64,000 bases of DNA from Pseudomonas sp. stari2. GTDB taxonomy: Bacteria; Pseudomonadota; Gammaproteobacteria; Pseudomonadales; Pseudomonadaceae. The stretch is from assembly GCF_040760005.1 (NCBI RefSeq), contig NZ_CP099760.1:3405501-3469500 (forward strand). The letters are read 5' to 3'. Numbering within the stretch: position 1 is the first letter of the stretch; every line of letters begins with the position of its first letter. A model generated the notes under the pieces. It worked only from the letters and a program-made list of their open reading frames with translations. It did not search any database and was not told the DNA's origin. A program made the translations under genes and the position numbers. This document shows positions 8,495 to 17,499 of this stretch, one piece after another.

Positions 8495-9628
8495 ATGTCA
8501 AAGCTATACCCCAGTATCGATCCTGAGGGGTTGGTCGAGTACTCCGTGGTCTACACCGACCGCTCGCTCAACCACATGTCGCAGTCATTTCAAGCGGTGA
8601 TGAAGAACATTTCCAGGACCCTGAAACAGGTCTACAACGCCGAGGCGGTTGCGGTGGTTCCGGGCAGCGGCACCTTCGGCATGGAAGCGGTGGCGCGACA
8701 GTTCGCCACCGGCCAGCAATGTCTGGTGATACGCAACGGCTGGTTCAGTTATCGCTGGAGCCAGATCCTTGAGACGGGCAACATCCCGGCGGCTACTACG
8801 GTGCTGAAAGCCCGACCGGTCGAAACGGGTCGCCAGGCTGCCTACGCCCCGCCCCCTCTGGACGAAGTCCTGGCAGCCATTCACACGCACAAGCCGCAGA
8901 TTGTCTTCGCACCCCACGTTGAAACCTCATCAGGGATTATCCTGCCCGACGAGTACCTGCGGGCCGTCGGCGACGCCGTGCATGCGGTCGGTGGCCTGTT
9001 TGTGCTGGACTGCATCGCTTCCGGCACGCTTTGGGTTGATATGCACAAATGTGCCGTCGACCTGCTGATCAGCGCACCGCAAAAAGGCTGGAGCGCCTCC
9101 CCTTGCTGCGCCCTGGTGATGTTCAGTTCTTTGGCCCTCGAGCGCATCGAGCAGACGCAAAGCAGCAGCTTCGCCTGCGACTTGAAGAAGTGGCTGCAGA
9201 TCATGCAGGCCTACGAACAGGGCGGACATGCCTACCACGCGACCATGCCCAGTGATTCCCTTGCACGGTTCAATGACGTAATGAAAGAGACGCAAGCCTA
9301 CGGTTTAGACAAGATCCGCGACGACCAGCAGGTTCTGGGGGATCGGGTGCGCGCCATGTTGACCGGCAAAGGCTTCAAAAGCGTGGCCGCAGCCGGTTTT
9401 CAGGCCCCAGGCGTCGTGGTGAGCTACACCGATGATGCTGATATCAAAAACGGTAAGAAGTTTGCCAGCCACGGCCTGCAGATCGCCGCCGGGGTGCCGC
9501 TGCAATGCGACGAACCGGCTGACTTTCAGACCTTCCGTATCGGTCTGTTCGGACTGGAAAAGCTGCATAACATCGAACGCACGGTCAGCACGCTTGAGCA
9601 GGCACTGGATGAGGTGATGGCTCACTAA
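8495..9628 (+). CDS. Class V PLP-dependent aminotransferase (alanine-glyoxylate type)
   Basis: A 377-residue fold-type I PLP enzyme. VVPGSGTFGMEAVARQF fits the phosphate-binding turn, GLFVLDCIASGTLWVDMHKC contains the Asp that pairs with the pyridine nitrogen, and LISAPQKGWSASPC carries the Schiff-base Lys. A good AGGAG lies before the ATG. The family includes alanine/serine-glyoxylate aminotransferases; the real amino donor and acceptor are unknown. The gene stands alone on the plus strand, upstream of gcd but separated by 270 bases that contain a long inverted repeat. Confidence 0.83.
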   Translation: MSKLYPSIDPEGLVEYSVVYTDRSLNHMSQSFQAVMKNISRTLKQVYNAEAVAVVPGSGTFGMEAVARQFATGQQCLVIRNGWFSYRWSQILETGNIPAATTVLKARPVETGRQAAYAPPPLDEVLAAIHTHKPQIVFAPHVETSSGIILPDEYLRAVGDAVHAVGGLFVLDCIASGTLWVDMHKCAVDLLISAPQKGWSASPCCALVMFSSLALERIEQTQSSSFACDLKKWLQIMQAYEQGGHAYHATMPSDSLARFNDVMKETQAYGLDKIRDDQQVLGDRVRAMLTGKGFKSVAAAGFQAPGVVVSYTDDADIKNGKKFASHGLQIAAGVPLQCDEPADFQTFRIGLFGLEKLHNIERTVSTLEQALDEVMAH

Positions 9629-9655
9629 GTCCACTTCACGCCCGTAGCCAATAGC

Positions 9656-9683
9656 GTTCCCGCCGATCCTGTTCGGCGGGAAC
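9656..9683. terminator. Perfect 11-bp inverted repeat after the aminotransferase gene
   Basis: GTTCCCGCCGA (9656-9666) and TCGGCGGGAAC (9673-9683) form an uninterrupted 11-bp stem with a 6-base loop, 28 bases after the stop at 9628. No T run follows, so it could be an imperfect terminator or a REP-like repeat. Confidence 0.5.
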
Positions 9684-9841
9684 TACTAAGCCGCGATCAA
9701 CCTGTCATAAATTCCATATCTGCTGGCGAATAAAAGACTTTCCCACCCTTTCAATTGTCCCTGAGGATCTGCGTGGACAAGGCCAGCGTCGATTCGTCGC
9801 ACCATTGAGCGCAAAAAACCCTTTCATTCTGAATTAGTGAT

Positions 9842-9870
9842 TTAACTAGGTAGTTACCTAACGATATAAT
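9842..9870 (+). promoter_or_regulatory. Sigma-70 promoter of gcd with an internal operator dyad
   Basis: TTAACT (9842-9847, four of six to the -35 consensus) is 17 bases from TATAAT (9865-9870, a perfect -10). The spacer contains TAGGTA-GT-TACCTA (9847-9860), a 6+6 inverted repeat lying exactly between the -35 and -10. A protein bound there would block RNA polymerase, so this looks like a repressor operator. It is 30 bases before the GTG start of gcd. Confidence 0.6.
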
Positions 9871-9899
9871 GCCCCCCTCATTTCAACGGGACATTCAAC

Positions 9900-12305
9900 G
9901 TGAAGCAGAGTCAACGCCTCTCGGGCATATCAACATTCATTCTGGTCGGGCTCGGGGTGATCATCGCCCTGCTCGGCCTGGCACTGGCCGCTGGCGGTGT
10001 GAAATTGGTCAGCCTGGGAGGCTCCTGGTACTTCCTGGTGGGTGGTCTGGTCATGACCCTGTCCGGTCTGCTGATCGCTCGCCGCAAGCCTGCCGGTGCG
10101 TGGCTGTTCGCTGCGTTTCTGGTGGGGACGGCAATCTGGGCAGTCAGTGACGCAGGCTTGGTGTTCTGGCCGGTGTTCTCGCGTCTGTTCATGTTCAGCG
10201 CCGTAGGTCTGGCGGTTGCTCTGGTCTACCCGATGCTCAAGCGTGCCAATGGCGGCGTTGCTGGGCGCGGTGCCTACGGCGTTGCCGCTGTTCTGGCAGT
10301 TGGCCTGGCCGTGGCTGCCGGCAACATGTTCGTTGCGCATCCGACTGTCGCCCCAACCGGCACCGGCCCGGGCCTGACGCCGGTCGAGCCGGAAAAGGCG
10401 CAGAAAGATTGGGCGCACTACGGCAATACCGAAGGTGGCAGCCGCTTCGCCGCGCTGGACCAGATCAACCGCACCAACGTCGACAAGCTGAAAGTCGCCT
10501 GGACCTACCACACCGGCGACATCGCCGAGAGCGATGGCAATGGCGCTGAAGACCAGCTGACCCCATTGCAAATCGGCAACAAGGTGTTCATCTGCACCCC
10601 GCACAACAACCTGATTGCGCTGGATGCCGACACCGGTAAGGAACTCTGGAAAAACGCGATCAACGCCAAGTCCAAAGTCTGGCAGCGTTGCCGTGGCATG
10701 GCCTACTTCGACGCCAGCGCCGCTGTCGCCAAACCGGCGAGCTCACCGGTTACTGAAACCCCGGCCGCTCCAGCCGCAAACTGCACACGTCGTCTGCTGA
10801 CCAACACCATCGACGCCCGCCTGATCGCGGTCGATGCCGACACCGGCGAGTTCTGCCGTGGTTTCGGCAACAACGGCCAGGTTGATCTGAAGGCCGGTCT
10901 GGGTGATGTCCCGGACAGCTACTATCAACTGTCCTCCGCGCCGCTGATGGCCGGCACCACCGTGGTCGTTGGCGGTCGCGTGGCGGACAACGTGCAGACC
11001 GACATGCCGGGCGGCGTGATCCGTGGTTTCGACGTGATGACCGGTGCGATGCGCTGGGCGTTCGACCCGGGCAATCCGCAGGACAAAAAGGCACCGGCCG
11101 ATGGCAAAACCTATGTCCGCAGCACGCCGAACAGCTGGGCGCCGATGTCTTACGACTCGGCAACCAACACAATCTTCCTGCCAATGGGCAGTTCGTCCAC
11201 CGACATCTATGGTGTCGAGCGCAGCAAACTGGATCACACCTACGGCGCCTCGATCCTGGCGCTGGATGCCAACAGCGGCGAAGAAAAGTGGGTCTACCAG
11301 ACCGTGCACAACGATCTCTGGGACTTCGACCTGCCGATGCAGCCGAGCCTGATCGACTTCACCAAGGACGGCAAAACCGTACCTGCGCTGGTGATCGGCA
11401 CCAAGGCTGGGCAGATCTACGTACTGGATCGCGCCACCGGCAAGCCACTGACCGAAGTCAAAGAAGTACCGGTCAAGGCTTCGAACATTCCAAACGAACC
11501 GTACTCGCCAACCCAGCCAAAATCCGTGGGCATGCCGCAGATCGGTGCCCAGCACCTGACCGAATCGGACATGTGGGGGGCCACGCCGTACGACCAGTTG
11601 CTGTGCCGGATCGATTTCAAGTCGATGCGCTACGACGGGCTGTACACCGCGCCGGGTACTGACAAATCCCTGAGTTTCCCAGGTTCACTGGGCGGCATGA
11701 ACTGGGGCAGCATCTCGACTGACCCGGTGCACGGTTTCATCTTCGTCAACGACATGCGTCTGGGCTTGTGGATTCAGATGATCCCGTCGCAGAACAAGGG
11801 TCAGGCCACCTCCGGTGGCGAAGCGCTGAACACGGGCATGGGCGCTGTGCCGCTGAAAGGTACGCCGTACGCGGTCAACAAGAACCGCTTCCTGTCGGTC
11901 GCCGGCATTCCCTGCCAGGCACCGCCGTTCGGCACCCTGACCGCGATCGACATGAAGACCCAGAAAGTCGCCTGGCAAGTGCCGGTCGGCACCGTTGAAG
12001 ACACCGGTCCACTGGGTATTCGCATGCACCTGCCGATCAAGATCGGTCTGCCAACCCTCGGCGGCACCCTGTCGACTCAAGGTGGCCTGATCTTCATTGC
12101 CGGCACCCAGGACTTCTACCTGCGCGCCTACAACAGCGGCAACGGTGAAGAAATCTGGAAAGCTCGTCTGCCGGTCGGCAGCCAGGGCGGCCCGATGACG
12201 TATGTGTCGCCGAAAACCGGCAAGCAGTACGTGGTCATCACCGCGGGTGGCGCCCGTCAGTCGACCGATCGTGGCGACTACGTCATGGCGTACGCCCTGC
12301 CGTAA
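9900..12305 (+). CDS. gcd: Membrane-bound PQQ-dependent glucose dehydrogenase
   Basis: An 801-residue quinoprotein that oxidises glucose to gluconate at the periplasmic face and passes electrons to ubiquinone. The length matches family members of about 800 residues. Residues 1-~145 hold five membrane segments (for example ILVGLGVIIALLGLALAAGG, WYFLVGGLVMTLSGLLIA), and the remainder is the eight-bladed propeller. HNDLWDFDLPMQP matches the region carrying the catalytic Asp. The start is GTG at 9900. The oprB-like porin follows 83 bases later beyond a hairpin, consistent with glucose uptake and oxidation acting together. Confidence 0.93.
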   Translation: MKQSQRLSGISTFILVGLGVIIALLGLALAAGGVKLVSLGGSWYFLVGGLVMTLSGLLIARRKPAGAWLFAAFLVGTAIWAVSDAGLVFWPVFSRLFMFSAVGLAVALVYPMLKRANGGVAGRGAYGVAAVLAVGLAVAAGNMFVAHPTVAPTGTGPGLTPVEPEKAQKDWAHYGNTEGGSRFAALDQINRTNVDKLKVAWTYHTGDIAESDGNGAEDQLTPLQIGNKVFICTPHNNLIALDADTGKELWKNAINAKSKVWQRCRGMAYFDASAAVAKPASSPVTETPAAPAANCTRRLLTNTIDARLIAVDADTGEFCRGFGNNGQVDLKAGLGDVPDSYYQLSSAPLMAGTTVVVGGRVADNVQTDMPGGVIRGFDVMTGAMRWAFDPGNPQDKKAPADGKTYVRSTPNSWAPMSYDSATNTIFLPMGSSSTDIYGVERSKLDHTYGASILALDANSGEEKWVYQTVHNDLWDFDLPMQPSLIDFTKDGKTVPALVIGTKAGQIYVLDRATGKPLTEVKEVPVKASNIPNEPYSPTQPKSVGMPQIGAQHLTESDMWGATPYDQLLCRIDFKSMRYDGLYTAPGTDKSLSFPGSLGGMNWGSISTDPVHGFIFVNDMRLGLWIQMIPSQNKGQATSGGEALNTGMGAVPLKGTPYAVNKNRFLSVAGIPCQAPPFGTLTAIDMKTQKVAWQVPVGTVEDTGPLGIRMHLPIKIGLPTLGGTLSTQGGLIFIAGTQDFYLRAYNSGNGEEIWKARLPVGSQGGPMTYVSPKTGKQYVVITAGGARQSTDRGDYVMAYALP

Positions 12306-12333
12306 ACCGCTGCGCCCTCCTTCATTTCACTGC

Positions 12334-12357
12334 GCGCGACACCTTCGGGTGTCGCGC
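12334..12357 (+). terminator. Hairpin between gcd and oprB
   Basis: GCGCGACACC (12334-12343), loop TTCG, GGTGTCGCGC (12348-12357), followed by CGTTTTA. This is a strong 10-bp stem with a stable TTCG tetraloop and a short T run, likely an intrinsic terminator that may let some transcription through to the porin. Confidence 0.7.
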
Positions 12358-12388
12358 CGTTTTATGTCCTTCGTTCTGGATTTAAGCA

Positions 12389-13675
12389 ATGTCATTCGTT
12401 GTTCGCTTTTCCCACACTGGAGTACTGCTCGCTCTTGCGTGCAGCACCGCTCTGCCCGCTTTCGCTGACACCGATTCGAACGTGTTCACCCGCAACACCC
12501 TGACCGGCGACTGGGGCGGCCTGCGCCACCAACTCGACGAAGATGGCGTCAAGTTCACCGGCGACTACACCGGCGAAACCGCCTACAACGCCGACGGCGG
12601 CCTGCACCGATCCGCCCGTTACTCGCAGAACATCAAGCTCGGCGCGCAATTTGATCTGAGCAAAATCTATGGCGTCGACAACGCCGGCAAGGTCCAGCTG
12701 ACCATCAACGACCGGCGCGGCAACAGCGCCTCGGAAGATCTGGTCGGCAACCGTCTGCCGATCCAGGAAAACTACGGCGGCCTCTATACCCGCCTGACCG
12801 AATTGAGTTACGAACGCACCCTGTTCACGCCGGCGCTGAACGTCAAACTCGGCTACATGGCCATGGGCAACGACCTCGGCGGCCTCGACAGCGGCATTCT
12901 CTGCAACTTCATGAACGCCGGTTTCTGCGGTCATCCGCTGAACATGTCCGGTGGCAGCGGCTGGACCAACTACCCCAACGCGCACCTGGGCGTGCGGGTG
13001 AAATACGACCTGTCGCCGGAATGGCAACTGCGCGTGGCCGCGTTCAACGTCGATCCTGAAAGCAACGGCAACTCCAGCCGCGCCTGGCACCTGGGACCGA
13101 AACACACCACCGGCACCGTGGTGCCTGTCGAACTGGTCTACAAACATGCGGGCACCCTGCCTGGCGAGTACAAGCTCGGTTATTACTACGACAGCTCCGA
13201 CGTGAAACGCATCGGCAGCGATAAAGAAGTGTCCGGTCGCGGCGGCCATTACCTGCTGATCGATCAGGCCGTGTGGAGTTCGCCAACGTCCGAAGGCCGC
13301 AGCCTGCACGCCTTCGGTCAGTACTCGGCAGCCAGCGAAGCGGCTTCGCCGTTCAGCAAGTGGTATGGCGCAGGCGTGGTCCTGTATAAACCGTTCGAAG
13401 GCCGCCCGCGTGACACCGTCGCCCTGGGTTACGGCCGCGCCGTACAGAACCCGCGCAGCCGCGACGTGCAACAAGACGCCGCGCTGGCCAACGGCACGCC
13501 GCTCCCGGGCCTGGACAGTGGCGAACAGTTGATCGAACTCGGTTACGGCTATCAGGCCACGCCATGGCTGACCTTGCGGCCGAACCTGCAGTACATCATC
13601 GAACCGGGTGCGTTTTCGGGTCAGGACATCGACAACGCACTGGTGGTGGGACTGCAGGTGAAAGCGGCGCTTTGA
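12389..13675 (+). CDS. oprB: Carbohydrate-selective porin, OprB family
   Basis: A 428-residue outer-membrane porin. A signal peptide with cleavage after LPAFA (residues ~1-27) is followed by NTLTGDWGGLRHQLDEDGV, the hallmark start of mature OprB proteins. The C-terminal end (DIDNALVVGLQVKAAL) is a beta-strand. OprB-type porins admit glucose and other sugars. Placement directly after gcd supports a role in feeding glucose to the periplasmic dehydrogenase. Pseudomonads may carry several OprB paralogues, so the symbol names the family. Confidence 0.88.
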   Translation: MSFVVRFSHTGVLLALACSTALPAFADTDSNVFTRNTLTGDWGGLRHQLDEDGVKFTGDYTGETAYNADGGLHRSARYSQNIKLGAQFDLSKIYGVDNAGKVQLTINDRRGNSASEDLVGNRLPIQENYGGLYTRLTELSYERTLFTPALNVKLGYMAMGNDLGGLDSGILCNFMNAGFCGHPLNMSGGSGWTNYPNAHLGVRVKYDLSPEWQLRVAAFNVDPESNGNSSRAWHLGPKHTTGTVVPVELVYKHAGTLPGEYKLGYYYDSSDVKRIGSDKEVSGRGGHYLLIDQAVWSSPTSEGRSLHAFGQYSAASEAASPFSKWYGAGVVLYKPFEGRPRDTVALGYGRAVQNPRSRDVQQDAALANGTPLPGLDSGEQLIELGYGYQATPWLTLRPNLQYIIEPGAFSGQDIDNALVVGLQVKAAL

Positions 13676-13864
13676 CGTTCGCTTAACAGTGCGAACCCTA
13701 CCGGGCCCAGCCGCGGACAAGCATTCGTTCAATGCATTGCCCGCTGTTGGGCCTGGCGAAAAACTCGTCCCCTCAAATCAAGTAGCAGGTGTTATTCACG
13801 GGTCGTTACGACGCTGACAGAAAAAGCGGCGGCCGATTAACGGAGCGCAACCCCTCAATCGTTT

Positions 13865-13878
13865 TTGATTTAGCTCAA
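13865..13878 (+). promoter_or_regulatory. ANR/FNR-type box upstream of the BON gene
   Basis: TTGAT-TTAG-CTCAA matches the FNR/ANR consensus TTGAT-N4-ATCAA at nine of ten positions. It lies 84 bases before the BON-protein start, the usual place for an activator site. Confidence 0.65.
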
Positions 13879-13961
13879 TGTCCGTTGGCTGCTCAGGCGT
13901 AGAAACAGAAAACGGGCGTTGGTGGCCCTTGTGTTTCAGTCATTGAGAACAGGACACGATC

Positions 13962-14609
13962 ATGAACGACTTGAGCTTGCGCAATACCATTCTGGATGAG
14001 CTTGATTTTCAACCTGATATTGATGCTGCCCACATTGGCGTGAGCGTCGATAACGGCGTGGTCACGCTCTCCGGCTTCGTGAAAACTTACGTCCAGAAGG
14101 TCAATGCCGAGCGTGCAGTCAAAGCCGTCAGAGGCGTGCGCGGCGTGGCTGAAGAAATCGAGGTCCGGCCGGACAAAGACGCTGGCACGGCGGACGACAC
14201 CATCGCCAAACGCGCTCTGAGCATCATCGCATGGCGCTCGGACACTCCCGAAGGCGACATCAAGGTCGTCGTGCAGAAAGGCTGGGTAACGCTTGAAGGC
14301 CAGGTGGACTGGCAGTATCAGAGGGAAGTCGCCGAGAGCGCCGTGCGCAAGTTGTCCGGCGTGGTCGGCATAAACAACCACCTCCTCCTTCGCACGAAAG
14401 TCAAAGTCGTCGATATCCAGCAGAGCATCGAGGACGCTCTCAAGCGCAATGCCGAAATCGATGCCAAAGGCATCCACATCAAGGTCGAAGGCGGTGTTGT
14501 GAAGCTTGAAGGCAAAGTCCACTTCTGGCATGAGCGGCAGATCGCGGAACGTGCTGCCTGGTCGGTGCCGGGTGTGAGCAAAGTGGATGATCAACTGCTG
14601 ATCGCTTGA
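13962..14609 (+). CDS. Triple BON-domain protein (OsmY-like)
   Basis: A 215-residue protein made of three BON domains at about residues 3-68, 76-145 and 147-214. Each has the family pattern of a short helix followed by VKVVVQKGWVTLEGQVDW-like strands and a closing GVVGINN or GVSKVDD turn. BON domains are thought to bind phospholipid surfaces. No signal peptide is visible, unlike OsmY, so it may be cytoplasmic or inner-membrane associated. AGGAC precedes the ATG. It has an ANR-type box upstream and opens the stress cluster. Confidence 0.85.
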   Translation: MNDLSLRNTILDELDFQPDIDAAHIGVSVDNGVVTLSGFVKTYVQKVNAERAVKAVRGVRGVAEEIEVRPDKDAGTADDTIAKRALSIIAWRSDTPEGDIKVVVQKGWVTLEGQVDWQYQREVAESAVRKLSGVVGINNHLLLRTKVKVVDIQQSIEDALKRNAEIDAKGIHIKVEGGVVKLEGKVHFWHERQIAERAAWSVPGVSKVDDQLLIA

Positions 14610-14613
14610 ATCA

Positions 14614-14646
14614 TCGCCCCGGGGAACACCTGCTTCCCCGGGGCGA
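14614..14646. terminator. Strong stem-loop between convergent BON and cytochrome genes
   Basis: TCGCCCCGGGGAA (14614-14626) pairs perfectly with TTCCCCGGGGCGA (14634-14646) around a 7-base loop, followed by CTCTTTA. It lies between the stops of the plus-strand BON gene (14609) and the minus-strand cytochrome gene (14659), so it probably terminates both. Confidence 0.7.
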
Positions 14647-14658
14647 CTCTTTATGCGC

Positions 14659-15351
14659 TCAAGGCCGACTTCCGAGTGTCGCCATGTACCGCGCGACGGA
14701 TTCGGCATCCGCCCAGAACAGAGCGTGATCATCCGTTTTTATCGGAGCGCCATGAGGGCGTGGCGCACTTTGCTGCAACAACAGGATCTGGCGATACATA
14801 TAATCTGCATGCTGTCCCGCCACCCGTGGAATGTTCCCTTTGCCCGCGCCATCCTTGCCATGACAGGCACTGCACGCCGTAATGCCGGTCTCGGGAAGGC
14901 CTTGGCTAAAAATCAGTTCACCACGCGCATCGGGCGTTTCGGTTTCGGCCTTCATAGCTTTCTGCCGGGAAAAGTAGTCGGCCAGTTCGGCAACCTGGGT
15001 TTCGCTCAAGTGGGTCAATCCGCCCATGTATCGGCTGTCGATCGCATCACTTCGCGCGTGTAGTTTGAAATCGGTCAACTGTGACGTCAGGTAGGCTTTT
15101 TGCTGGCCAGCCAGTTTTGGAATGACCGCAGAGACAGACTCGCCCGTCAGTCCGTGGCACAGCGAACACACAGTGTCCGCTATGGCGCTACCCGACATGG
15201 CGGACGTTGCTTGCACGTTGTCTTCGTGAGTACCGGTGCAACCCATGAGCGTGACGAGGCAAACAGCCAGCACCTGGTGTGACCAGTGATCAGTACGCGG
15301 CATACCCTTAACGTTCATGGTCTGTAATCCCGGGGTTGCGCTGACCGTCAT
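14659..15351 (-). CDS. Di-haem cytochrome c (c4-like), probably membrane-anchored
   Basis: A 230-residue protein with two c-type haem sites, CSLCH (residues ~62-66) and CSACH (~160-164), each in a domain resembling the two halves of cytochrome c4. The N-terminus has a hydrophobic stretch ending in LVTLMGC, a non-canonical lipobox, which suggests export and perhaps lipid anchoring. It would carry electrons in the periplasm. Two further in-frame Met codons (at 15318 and 15303) could be the true start. It is divergent from the erythromycin-esterase-like gene across a region with an ANR-type box. Confidence 0.8.
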   Translation of the reverse strand: MTVSATPGLQTMNVKGMPRTDHWSHQVLAVCLVTLMGCTGTHEDNVQATSAMSGSAIADTVCSLCHGLTGESVSAVIPKLAGQQKAYLTSQLTDFKLHARSDAIDSRYMGGLTHLSETQVAELADYFSRQKAMKAETETPDARGELIFSQGLPETGITACSACHGKDGAGKGNIPRVAGQHADYMYRQILLLQQSAPRPHGAPIKTDDHALFWADAESVARYMATLGSRP

Positions 15352-15377
15352 TTTCTCCTGCGCGATGGCCCGTTTTA

Positions 15378-15391
15378 TTGATAAACCTCAA
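15378..15391. promoter_or_regulatory. ANR/FNR-type box between cytochrome c and esterase-like genes
   Basis: TTGAT-AAAC-CTCAA matches the TTGAT-N4-ATCAA consensus at nine of ten positions. It lies 27 bases from the cytochrome start and 64 bases from the start of the esterase-like gene, so it could activate one or both. Confidence 0.55.
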
Positions 15392-15454
15392 TCAACCTGC
15401 CGGGACGCGGTGTAGGAATGACCGAACAGACGACCTTTTTGGAGGACGATGTTC

Positions 15455-16822
15455 ATGCTTTCTCCTTCGCAAAAATGGCTGGAAAAACTGCACGGCCAGC
15501 AGCATCAGGTTGAAACGAAGCAGATAGCGTCGCTGTTGCATCGATACGCCGAGCCTTTGCCTGAACCGGACACCCAGGCTTTTGGCGATATGTTCGACCG
15601 TTACGCCGATGCACGGATCGTGATGATCGGCGAGGCAAGTCACGGAACCGGCGACTTCTACCGAACCCGGGCGGCGATTACCCAAAGGCTCATCGAGCGG
15701 CACGGGTTCAATATCGTAGCGGTCGAAGCCGATTGGCCGGATGCCGGCCACGTCGATCAATACGTCCGGGGGCTGGCACATACGGCGTGGAAGCGCCACA
15801 TTTTCAGTCGGTTTCCGACCTGGATGTGGCGCAACAGTGAGGTGAAGGCCTTCGCCCACTGGCTGCATCAGTACAATCACCAACGGGACCCGGAGCAACG
15901 CATCGAGTTTCGTGGCCTGGATATTTACAGCTTGCGCAACTCGATTCATGAGGTATTGGCCTATCTGGACCGGGCGGACCCGCCGCTCGCCAATGAGGCC
16001 CGGCGCCGCTATGGCTGTCTGACGCCCTGGCAGGATGATCCGGCGTTGTACGGCCATTTTGTCGAACGCGGTGGCGTCATGCCGTGTGAGCAACCCGTGG
16101 TCGATCAGCTCAATGCCATGCTGGCAGAACAGTTGGCCGGGTTTATCCGTGATGACGAAGCGTTCTTCAACGCGGCGCAGAACGCCCGAGTAGTGATGGC
16201 GGCGGAGCAGTATTACCGCGCAATCTATCGAGGGTCGACCGCTTCCTGGAACCTGCGAGACCGGCACATGTTCAACACCCTGCAGGCGCTGCTCGAACAC
16301 CGGGGCCCGCAAGCCAAGGCGGTGGTCTGGGCCCATAACTCGCACATCGGCAATGCCGGCGCCACGGAAATGGGCTGGAAAGGGCAGTTCAATATCGGAC
16401 AACTGTGCCGTAACGCCTTTGGCCGCGATGTCGTACTGATCGGCATGGCCACTGATCGCGGGCAAGTGGCGGCCGCCGATGACTGGGACGGCGAGATGTT
16501 GATCAAGGATGTCCGCCCTTCCCGGCCGGATAGCTGGGAACATCAGTTCCTCAAGGCCGGCGTTGCAGCCTCCCTGACCGACTGGCGGGACCCACTACGA
16601 AAAGAGCTGCGCAGCGTCCTGTCCACGTCGTTGCTGGGAAGGGCTATCGGGGTGATATACCGTCCAGAGACCGAGCGGTTCAGTCACTATTTCGAGTCGG
16701 TGCTGGCGGAACAATTCGATGCCATGATCTGGATCGAGCAGACCGGCCCGGTCACCGCACTGCCATTGCCGAAGAGCCAACATCTGGAAGCGGAAGACGA
16801 AACCTATCCGTTTGGCGTGTGA
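15455..16822 (+). CDS. Erythromycin-esterase-like protein
   Basis: A 455-residue member of the erythromycin esterase (EreA/EreB-like) family. Family active-site elements are visible: IGEASHGTGDFYRTRA near residue 55, VAVEADWPDA, and VVWAHNSHIGNAG near residue 285. GGAGG at 15441-15445 is nine bases before the ATG at 15455, which I prefer to the in-frame ATG at 15449. Most family members are not resistance genes, and the natural substrate is unknown. Its neighbours (PRTase, hydrolase, Usp, PRPP synthetase) suggest a stress-linked metabolic role. It converges on the hydrolase gene. Confidence 0.83.
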   Translation: MLSPSQKWLEKLHGQQHQVETKQIASLLHRYAEPLPEPDTQAFGDMFDRYADARIVMIGEASHGTGDFYRTRAAITQRLIERHGFNIVAVEADWPDAGHVDQYVRGLAHTAWKRHIFSRFPTWMWRNSEVKAFAHWLHQYNHQRDPEQRIEFRGLDIYSLRNSIHEVLAYLDRADPPLANEARRRYGCLTPWQDDPALYGHFVERGGVMPCEQPVVDQLNAMLAEQLAGFIRDDEAFFNAAQNARVVMAAEQYYRAIYRGSTASWNLRDRHMFNTLQALLEHRGPQAKAVVWAHNSHIGNAGATEMGWKGQFNIGQLCRNAFGRDVVLIGMATDRGQVAAADDWDGEMLIKDVRPSRPDSWEHQFLKAGVAASLTDWRDPLRKELRSVLSTSLLGRAIGVIYRPETERFSHYFESVLAEQFDAMIWIEQTGPVTALPLPKSQHLEAEDETYPFGV

Positions 16823-16830
16823 AGACCCGC

Positions 16831-17499
16831 TCATGCCCCCGGTGATCCGGGGGTATTCAGGTGCGTTTCAAACCAGTCGCCAGCAAGTCTGGCGACTCTT
16901 TCAAGCGCACCGGGCTCTTCAAAAAGGTGCGTGGCGCCCTCCACCACTTCCAGTCGTTGCTCACACCGCAGGGCCTGGCTGCTTTGACGATTCAAACCCA
17001 GCACCACTGGGTCCCGGCCACCGACAATCTGCAAGGTCGGCGCCTTCACTCGGGGCAGCGCCGCGCCCGCAAGGTCAGTTCGCCCGCCCCGACTGACCAC
17101 CGCTGCGACCACTTGATCGCGTTCGGCTGCCGCCACCAATGCCGCAGCAGCCCCGGTACTGGCGCCGAAAAGACCGAATCGCAGCGATTGCAATTGACGA
17201 TCCCGACCGGCCCAGTCGATCACGTCAATCAAACGCCGGCTCAACAAGGGAATATTGAAACGCAACTCCCCGCTCAGATTGTCCAAGCGCTGCTCCCGTT
17301 CCGTGAGCAGGTCGAACAACAACGACCCCAGCCCACGCCGGGCCAGAGCATCGGCCACGTATTGATTGCGTGGGCTCAACCGGCCACTACCGCTGCCGTG
17401 CACAAAGATAACCAAGGCCTGGGTGTCCGTCGGTAGACGCAAATCGGCAGACAGTTCAACCCCCTCCAGATTCAGGGTCCGAGATTGTAGTTCAGACAT
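16831..17499 (-). CDS. Alpha/beta hydrolase, dienelactone-hydrolase-like
   Basis: A 222-residue alpha/beta hydrolase. The likely triad is Ser in GLFGASTGAAAAL (residues ~111-123), Asp in IVGGRDPVV and His in VEGATHLFEEPG; IFVHGSGSGR supplies the oxyanion region. The start overlaps the end of the phosphoribosyltransferase gene by eight bases, so they are probably translated together. Proteins joining this hydrolase type to this PRTase type are known in other bacteria, supporting a joint function. The substrate is unknown. Confidence 0.83.
   Translation of the reverse strand: MSELQSRTLNLEGVELSADLRLPTDTQALVIFVHGSGSGRLSPRNQYVADALARRGLGSLLFDLLTEREQRLDNLSGELRFNIPLLSRRLIDVIDWAGRDRQLQSLRFGLFGASTGAAAALVAAAERDQVVAAVVSRGGRTDLAGAALPRVKAPTLQIVGGRDPVVLGLNRQSSQALRCEQRLEVVEGATHLFEEPGALERVARLAGDWFETHLNTPGSPGA

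Noticed and set aside
12392..13732. Minus-strand frame of 446 codons opposite oprB
   Set aside because: Antisense shadow of a clear porin; no domains.
15455..16822. Calling the Ere-like gene a macrolide resistance gene
   Set aside because: The family is broad and mostly not resistance-related; there is no mobile element and the neighbours point to stress metabolism.
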